Assembly: GCA_000433355.1 (NCBI GenBank)
Contig: FR893142.1
Span: 15,124 to 79,123 of the forward strand
Length of the DNA stretch: 64,000 bases
Direction of reading: 5' to 3'
Origin: Alistipes sp. CAG:435
GTDB taxonomy: Bacteria > Bacteroidota > Bacteroidia > Bacteroidales > UBA932
Below, one piece after another: positions 59,469 to 64,000 of this stretch. Within the stretch, counting starts at the first letter, position 1. Every line of letters begins with the position of its first letter. The translations under genes and the position numbers were made by a program. The notes beneath the pieces are model-generated. The model was not told the origin of the DNA. It was given only the letters and a program-made list of their open reading frames with translations, and made no database searches.

Positions 59469-59504
59469 AAGGGTGGCCGTGACCATGAAGTCCAGGTCAC
59501 CCTT
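59469..59504 (+). terminator. Terminator of lysS
   Basis: Stem AAGGG..GTGACC / GGTCAC-CCTTT with a small bulge, followed by TTT, 20 bases after the stop. Confidence 0.7.
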
Positions 59505-59506
59505 TC

Positions 59507-59749
59507 TTAGAAGTTGTTTTGAATTGTTTGAAATGTTCTTTGAGGTGAAAGAAATCTTCATTTTCTTCCCGCTTCTTCAGTCAGATAGCACCGCTATCTT
59601 CCTTGGAAGAAGCGGTCGAAACTGAAGTTTTTCACTCTCAACCCAGCGCCCGAACCGAGGGCAATCGAACTTGTTCGGATTGCCGAGGTGAGCAGCAGGG
59701 AAAGAGCTTGCTCTTAACCTTCAAACAAACAATTCAAAACAACTTCTTA
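59507..59749. mobile_element. 243-bp TIR element with structured interior (MITE-like)
   Basis: Terminal inverted repeats of 22 perfectly matching bases start with AGAAGTTGTTTTGAATTG. Inside are the conserved ATGTTCTTTGAGGTGAAA, then nested hairpins: CCGCTTCTTC / GAAGAAGCGG enclosing AGATAGC / GCTATCT, a GGCAATC(GAAC) / GATTGCC stem, and AAGAGC / GCTCTT. There is no open frame of note. The shorter relative at 19688-19762 has the same ends and left core. It is a non-autonomous mobile element or a structured RNA gene. Confidence 0.75.
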
Positions 59750-59897
59750 ATTATCATGAATACCTGTCGGCCAACTTCACGGGCTTCCCAACAGCCATAA
59801 GTCACAAAGACCTGCAACCACTTATATTCCAGTCTGTACATAAATCTGTTCGTCTAATTTTTCAAAGTTACTTCGCAAACATCCGCTTACTAATATT
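59750..59897. other. Intergenic remainder upstream of the TrmH-family gene
   Basis: About 150 bp, A/T-rich toward the gene. I see no strong promoter; TTTTTCAAAGTTACTT is the only candidate region. Confidence 0.4.
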
Positions 59898-60707
59898 ATG
59901 AGAATCGAGAACATCACATCGGCGCAGAACCAGAAGATCAAGGAGTTGCTGGCGCTTCAGGAAAAGTCTAAATTGAGGCGGTCGGAAAGGCTGTTTGTGG
60001 TCGAGGGCCGCAGGGAACTAGGGCACTGCCTTGACGCCGGATTCGTACCAAGAACGCTGTTCATCTGTGGGGAGATTCTGACCGAGGAGGAACTGAACGA
60101 CCTTCTTGGCAAGGCCGAAAGCAGGAATCCGAAAGTCGGCGTCGTGCAGGTTCCGTACGAGCTCTACGGCAAGATCGCCTACAGAGGCGGCACGGAGGGT
60201 GTCATCGCCGAGGTGGAGTTCCGTGACAGGACTCTGGAAAGTCTGACACTCAGCAGGAATCCGTTGGTGATTGTTCTTGAGAGCGTGGAGAAACCCGGTA
60301 ACCTTGGAGCCGTACTCAGAAGCGCTGACGCCGCCGGAGCCGATGCCGTCATCATCTGCGACCCGTTGACCGACCTCTACAACCCGAATCTCATCCGGGC
60401 CAGCATCGGGGCTGTGTTCTCCAGGCAGGTAGCCGTAGCCACCTCCGAGGAAACCATCGCCTGGCTCAAGTCCAAACATATTCAGATACTCACCGCGCAG
60501 CTTCAAGACTCTTCCCTCTACTACGACACTGACATGAAAAAGTCAACCGCCATCGTGATGGGTACCGAGTCCACCGGCCTGACCGACATCTGGCGCGAGG
60601 CCGCCGACGCCCACATCCGCATCCCGATGCTCGGCGATCTCGACTCCCTAAACGTCTCCGTCTCCGCCGCCATCCTCCTCTTCGAAGCCCTCCGCCAGAG
60701 GCAGTAA
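59898..60707 (+). CDS. TrmH-family (SpoU) RNA 2'-O-methyltransferase
   Basis: A 269-residue SPOUT methyltransferase: N-terminal RNA-binding part (SAQNQKIKELLALQEKSKLR to FVVEGRRELGHCLD) and the knotted domain with motifs LESVEKPGNLGAVLRSADAA, IVMGTESTGL and IPMLGDLDSLNVSVSAAIL. It most likely methylates a ribose in 23S rRNA or tRNA. It is a single-gene unit. Confidence 0.93.
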   Translation: MRIENITSAQNQKIKELLALQEKSKLRRSERLFVVEGRRELGHCLDAGFVPRTLFICGEILTEEELNDLLGKAESRNPKVGVVQVPYELYGKIAYRGGTEGVIAEVEFRDRTLESLTLSRNPLVIVLESVEKPGNLGAVLRSADAAGADAVIICDPLTDLYNPNLIRASIGAVFSRQVAVATSEETIAWLKSKHIQILTAQLQDSSLYYDTDMKKSTAIVMGTESTGLTDIWREAADAHIRIPMLGDLDSLNVSVSAAILLFEALRQRQ

Positions 60708-60780
60708 GCCTTTCAGCTCCATTTAAAGCGCCACATAATACGAAGCAAACAAATACACCGTGCCATAATCGCATATAGTT

Positions 60781-60822
60781 ATTTTCGGGATTTATTGTAA
60801 ATTTGCAGTAAATCCCGAAAAT
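60781..60822. repeat. Palindrome with embedded -7 box, upstream of AAA/DUF4143 gene
   Basis: A 42-bp inverted repeat. Arms ATTTTCGGGATTTA and TAAATCCCGAAAAT flank a centre TGTAAATTTGCA that contains TAAATTTG (60798-60805), a perfect TAnnTTTG. The inner 33 bases recur downstream of the gene at 62137-62170. Confidence 0.85.
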
Positions 60823-60864
60823 ATTACGGAAATAGTCTTAAGGACAAGCAAATAATCGAAGAAT

Positions 60865-62130
60865 ATGGCAGCATATATTCAAAGAGATGTCTATCTGCAA
60901 AAACTCATTGACAGTAGACTAAACGGTGATGTCAAAGTCGTGACCGGACCAAGAAGGTGCGGTAAATCTTGGCTTTTGACCAAGTTATACAAAGATTATC
61001 TAATTGCCGATGGAGTGTCCGAGGACAACATCATCATTGTCTCTCTTGATATGGATGACGAAAGCAATCAAAGCGATCTTGCCGACAAGGATAAACTTAA
61101 ATCTTATTTGTATAGCAAGATCACGGACCAGGACGCTGTTTACTATGTGATTCTTGATGAGATACAAGAGGTAGAGGGGTTCGAGAAATTAGTCAATGGC
61201 CTTAGGAATAAAGAAAATGTGGACGTGTATGTCACCGGCAGCAATGCGAAATTCCTCTCAAAGGAAATCAGCACCATATTCCGCGACAGAGGGCACGAGA
61301 TAAGGTGTAATCCATTTTCTTTCAAAGAATTTAGTTCCCAGAGAACGGAAGCGATCCGAGAACTATGGCAAGAGTACTACACTTATGGAGGAATGCCCGG
61401 ACTTCTAAGGAGGAAAACAAAATTGCAAAAAGCGGCTTACCTCCAAGATCTTTGGAGAAAGACTTATCTGACAGACATTAAGGACAGGTACAATATCGAA
61501 AACTCAACAGCTTTGGAAGCCATTACGGATGGTCTTTGTTCCTCCATAGGCTCTCTGTCAAATCCCGGCAAGATTTCTAACTCACTAAAAAGCATACAGA
61601 ACATCAAAATTGACGAAGAAACCGTCAAGAAATACTTGGATTGCATCTGCGATTCATTCCTTTTCGAAGGAGCGCAACGATATGACATCAAAGGCAAAGA
61701 GTACTACAAATCATTCAAGAAATACTATTGTGTTGATGTAGGACTACGGAACGCACGCTTGAACTTCCGCCAACAAGAAATCACGCATATTATGGAGAAC
61801 GTCATCTATAATGAGCTACGCGCAAGGGATTATATGGTGGATGTCGGTATGGTCGAATCCCGGGAAATGCGCAACGGAAAATCAGAATATATTCAATATG
61901 AAGTAGATTTCATTGCGACCAATGGCATTGATAAGTATTACATCCAATCTGCATATTCAATGCCCACTGAAGAAAAGCGTCAGCAGGAGTTCAAGTCACT
62001 CAAAAAAATCGGAGACTCCTTTCGAAAGATTGTCATAGTCGGAGATGACATCGCGACCTACACGAACGAAGATGGCATCACCGTTATGGGGTTGTTCCAA
62101 TTTCTTCTTAATAATGATGTTCTAAAATAG
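60865..62130 (+). CDS. AAA-family ATPase with DUF4143 (AAA_14 type)
   Basis: A 421-residue ATPase: Walker A VVTGPRRCGKSWLL (Gly28-Ser35 core), Walker B YYVILDEIQEV and an Arg-finger-like region VTGSNAKFLSKEISTIFRDRG. The C-terminal DUF4143 part has a PD-(D/E)xK-like YEVDFIATNGIDKYYIQSAY. These proteins occur in many copies in Bacteroidales genomes and their role is not known. The codons are more A/T-rich than the neighbours, suggesting transfer. It is bracketed by two near-identical palindromes, the second starting immediately after its stop codon. Confidence 0.88.
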   Translation: MAAYIQRDVYLQKLIDSRLNGDVKVVTGPRRCGKSWLLTKLYKDYLIADGVSEDNIIIVSLDMDDESNQSDLADKDKLKSYLYSKITDQDAVYYVILDEIQEVEGFEKLVNGLRNKENVDVYVTGSNAKFLSKEISTIFRDRGHEIRCNPFSFKEFSSQRTEAIRELWQEYYTYGGMPGLLRRKTKLQKAAYLQDLWRKTYLTDIKDRYNIENSTALEAITDGLCSSIGSLSNPGKISNSLKSIQNIKIDEETVKKYLDCICDSFLFEGAQRYDIKGKEYYKSFKKYYCVDVGLRNARLNFRQQEITHIMENVIYNELRARDYMVDVGMVESREMRNGKSEYIQYEVDFIATNGIDKYYIQSAYSMPTEEKRQQEFKSLKKIGDSFRKIVIVGDDIATYTNEDGITVMGLFQFLLNNDVLK

Positions 62131-62175
62131 CCGTATTCGGGATTTACTGTAAATTTGCAGTAAATCCCGACACGG
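62131..62175. repeat. Palindrome with embedded -7 box, downstream of AAA/DUF4143 gene
   Basis: Starts at the base after the stop codon. TTCGGGATTTACTG / CAGTAAATCCCGA with centre TAAATTTG (62150-62157) copies the palindrome upstream of the gene; an outer CCGT/ACGG extends it. It could also start transcription of the following DUF2721 gene. Confidence 0.85.
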
Positions 62176-62291
62176 CAACCTCTACAGGAATCGTTGCATC
62201 AATAGAGCTATGGGCACGGTCATTGCAATCGAAGGAGCGGTCGGCTGACGCGGGGTCATTTCCGGCCGGACAACCTTAAAATGATTGCGTT

Positions 62292-62687
62292 ATGGAAGAA
62301 TTCTCTTTGGTCACTCCTACGTTGCTGTTCTCGGCCGTGTCTTTGATTATGCTGGCGTACACTAACCGGTTTCTGTCTTATGCGCAATTGGTGCGGAATC
62401 TCAAGGATAAATATGTCAAGGACAGGTCGGAGGTGACCGCGGCACAGATCGCCAACCTTCGCAAAAGGCTGAACCTGACACGGAGCATGCAGATTCTTGG
62501 AATATCAAGTCTGTTCTGCTGTGTCGTGTCGATGTTTTTCTGCTTCATCAGCCTTAGGGTCACAGCGATCATCATCTTCGGAATCGCCCTGCTGCTCCTG
62601 ATCTCCTCGCTCGGCCTCTCTATCCGTGAGCTGGTCATATCCACCCGCGCGCTGGAGATTCACCTCAACGATCTGGAGAACAAATAA
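62292..62687 (+). CDS. DUF2721 membrane protein
   Basis: A 131-residue protein with an N-terminal helix (about 6-23), a basic cytoplasmic loop (RNLKDKYVKDRSEVTAAQIA) and two further helices (about 68-85 and 91-112). It matches the size and layout of DUF2721, a family of unknown function. It may be expressed from the promoter inside the preceding palindrome. Confidence 0.85.
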   Translation: MEEFSLVTPTLLFSAVSLIMLAYTNRFLSYAQLVRNLKDKYVKDRSEVTAAQIANLRKRLNLTRSMQILGISSLFCCVVSMFFCFISLRVTAIIIFGIALLLLISSLGLSIRELVISTRALEIHLNDLENK

Positions 62688-62693
62688 TATGTG

Positions 62694-62765
62694 ACGCCAG
62701 GGGAAAAAAGCAAAAGGCAGATTTTGCACGTTACCAAAATCTGCCTTTTGATTTTTCCCCTGACG
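62694..62765. repeat. Covarying hairpin family, copy B
   Basis: Inverted repeat with apex ATTTTGCACGTTACCAAAAT; the arms carry CAAAAGGCAG/CTGCCTTTTG, an A/T tract, and CAGGGG/CCCCTG, and a distal ATATGTG/CACATAT may extend pairing to 62688-62781. It follows the DUF2721 stop by seven bases. The apex matches copy C exactly in reverse orientation. Confidence 0.75.
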
Positions 62766-62817
62766 TTCGTTAACACATATGGGCTTAATCCATAGGCTTG
62801 TCAGTCCTGTTGCAGTG

Positions 62818-62882
62818 GGTCAGAAAAATAAAATTCAAAATTTTGGTAACGTGCAAAATTTTGAATTTTCTTTTTTCTGACC
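62818..62882. repeat. Covarying hairpin family, copy C
   Basis: Inverted relative to copies A and B: apex AAAATTTTGGTAACGTGCAAAATTTT when read on plus strand in two halves, with arms GGTCAG/CTGACC and A/T tracts. It lies 52 bases after copy B, between convergent DUF2721 and aroE. Confidence 0.75.
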
Positions 62883-62898
62883 TTTCTGACACTCGGTG

Positions 62899-62920
62899 CG
62901 CTTCGACAAGCTCAGCGACC
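62899..62920. repeat. REP-like unit, single copy
   Basis: CGCTTCGACAAGCTCAGCGACC, the same unit that forms the block inside comEC at 5524-5627. Confidence 0.75.
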
Positions 62921-62984
62921 GTAAGGGGGACCGAACAGCGATTTGGCAAGGTCTGTGAACGGAAGCGGTCGGTGGCCGGACGGT

Positions 62985-63911
62985 TTAGAAAACGACCTCG
63001 GACATCGCTTTGAGGTCGGGCTGGAGACCGGTCATTATGGAATAGCCGGTAAGGGCTTGGTACAGAAGCCAGCGGCGGCCCGATATGTAGGTGCAGTCAG
63101 CGGAGGTGAGTTTCATACGGGCCTCATCGTCAAAGGATGGTGTCTTATAGTTCGCCTCCAGGATCACCTTTTTCTGGCCTGAATCCTCGCCGGCGAAATC
63201 ATCTGCGGTAAACTCTGCAATTTCAGGCAGAGCCATCGGCAGGGTGTAGATCACAAGGTCACATTCCTTGACGGCCTCCTTGAAATCAGAGATCGGATCC
63301 GGCAGGAAACCATATTCAGGCATAGTTTCCGCTATCGCTTGCGCCTTTTCGGGGGTTCGGTTCATCAGGATGGTGGCGAATCCAAGTTCGGCGGCGGCCA
63401 CGGCGGCGGCCCTTCCCGCTCCTCCGCAACCGACCACAAGCGCCTGAGGCTGACGGTTGAACGTGCGGCTCAAGGTCATCAGGAAGAACTGGTGCATCTT
63501 CACGAAAAACTTGTCCCCGAAGTTGCCGATGAATTCCTCCACGATGCCCGGGAAATATGCCTCCACGACAGCCGTCACGATGCCGGTGAAGTCAGAATTA
63601 TACGCCTCTATGCCATTGGAGCCTTTCACCAGAAGGTTCGTCGCACCGATGCGGGCCGCCGGTCCTGAAACCGCCCCCTCGCCTTTGCGCACCATCTCCA
63701 AGACCTTTGAATATGCCCGTTCCTTAAACGGAGCGGTGACGTTGACAGCGGCATATTCATCAATGAATCTCTGGAAGGATGCTTCAAAGTCACTGCCTTC
63801 GATCAGGTCGTATGAATATTCCCCGTCCTTCACTCCTTTGTAGGCCGCCTCGAACAGTGCCGGGCTGCCGGATCCCTTGATTGGATCACCTATGAGACCA
63901 TATTTCGCCAT
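62985..63911 (-). CDS. aroE: Shikimate dehydrogenase
   Basis: Reduces 3-dehydroshikimate to shikimate with NADPH. 308 residues, longer than the typical 270 because of an insertion around VEEFIGNFGDKFFVKMHQFF between the two domains. The substrate-site NVTAPFKE holds the catalytic Lys, the dinucleotide motif is VVGCGGAGRAAA, and MNRTPEK carries the NADPH-specific Arg. The start codon overlaps GGAATATGG. A TIR-type repeat begins just upstream. Confidence 0.93.
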   Translation of the reverse strand: MAKYGLIGDPIKGSGSPALFEAAYKGVKDGEYSYDLIEGSDFEASFQRFIDEYAAVNVTAPFKERAYSKVLEMVRKGEGAVSGPAARIGATNLLVKGSNGIEAYNSDFTGIVTAVVEAYFPGIVEEFIGNFGDKFFVKMHQFFLMTLSRTFNRQPQALVVGCGGAGRAAAVAAAELGFATILMNRTPEKAQAIAETMPEYGFLPDPISDFKEAVKECDLVIYTLPMALPEIAEFTADDFAGEDSGQKKVILEANYKTPSFDDEARMKLTSADCTYISGRRWLLYQALTGYSIMTGLQPDLKAMSEVVF

Positions 63912-63925
63912 ATTCCTAATTCCTT

Positions 63926-64000
63926 TTTAAGAAGCTATTTTGATCTGTCTGAATGTCTTCTCTCCTCAAAGGACATTTCAAACAAAAAGATTGGTGCGAA
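63926..64000. repeat. TIR element family, divergent copy at window edge
   Basis: TTAAGAAGCTATTTTGATC followed by TGTCTGAATGTCTTC resembles the left end and core of the TIR elements, and TCAAAGGACATTTCAAAC is an inverted partner of that core. It probably continues past the window end. Confidence 0.5.

Overview
The window looks like chromosomal DNA from an uncultured member of the Bacteroidales with GC near 50%. Supporting signs are promoters of the Bacteroidetes type (TTTG, about 20 bases, TAnnTTTG), no clear Shine-Dalgarno sequences, a complete Bat/MoxR aerotolerance operon, a Bacteroidetes-type nucleoside kinase with an N-terminal TGS-like region, ParC of about 925 residues, LolD, and fucose and rhamnose catabolism typical of gut Bacteroidales. 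The taxonomy is inferred from gene content; no marker gene was compared.

Layout. 0-6.6 kb: a MATE exporter (5' end outside the window), a cytidylate kinase-like protein, a class C beta-lactamase-like hydrolase, a phosphate acyltransferase with acetate kinase, and a short ComEC. 6.7-12.4 kb: L-fucose permease and isomerase, a small glycosyltransferase-like protein and LepA. 12.5-15.5 kb: an ECF sigma operon, TrmN6 and LolD. 15.65 kb: tRNA-Pro(UGG). 15.9-19.6 kb: a decaying PqqD / HprK-like kinase / S26 peptidase / ABC exporter locus; a broken nucleotidyltransferase of the kind that usually belongs to it lies at 24.0 kb. 19.8-24 kb: malate dehydrogenase, a phosphopantetheinyl transferase, LemA and DUF2207. 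24.6-31.4 kb: GH106 rhamnosidase, a TPR protein, EnvC and TsaE. 31.7-35.3 kb: YifB/ComM and the nucleoside kinase. 35.3-43.7 kb: the seven-gene bat/moxR operon. 43.8-46.9 kb: truA and an inserted AbiE-like three-gene module. 47.4-55.4 kb: ExbB/ExbD/TonB, an RluB-type synthase with a low-complexity tail, Era, ParC and shikimate kinase. 56-64 kb: RecJ, LysRS, a TrmH-family methyltransferase, a palindrome-flanked AAA/DUF4143 gene, DUF2721 and AroE.

Most genes are housekeeping. The unusual material lies between and around them. (1) The hexamer ATATTC/GAATAT occurs about 170 times by eye count, several times more than composition predicts, and often overlaps start codons as GAATATG. (2) A compact operon of an HTH regulator, an AbiEii-type nucleotidyltransferase and a metallophosphoesterase has its own operator palindrome and is bracketed by a 41-bp direct repeat of the truA 3' end, so it looks like an inserted defence or toxin-antitoxin island. 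(3) An AAA/DUF4143 gene is bracketed by two near-identical palindromes that each contain a promoter -10 (-7) element. (4) At least four families of small dispersed repeats are present: covarying hairpins, terminal-inverted-repeat elements, a 145-bp element and REP-like units, one group of which lies inside comEC.
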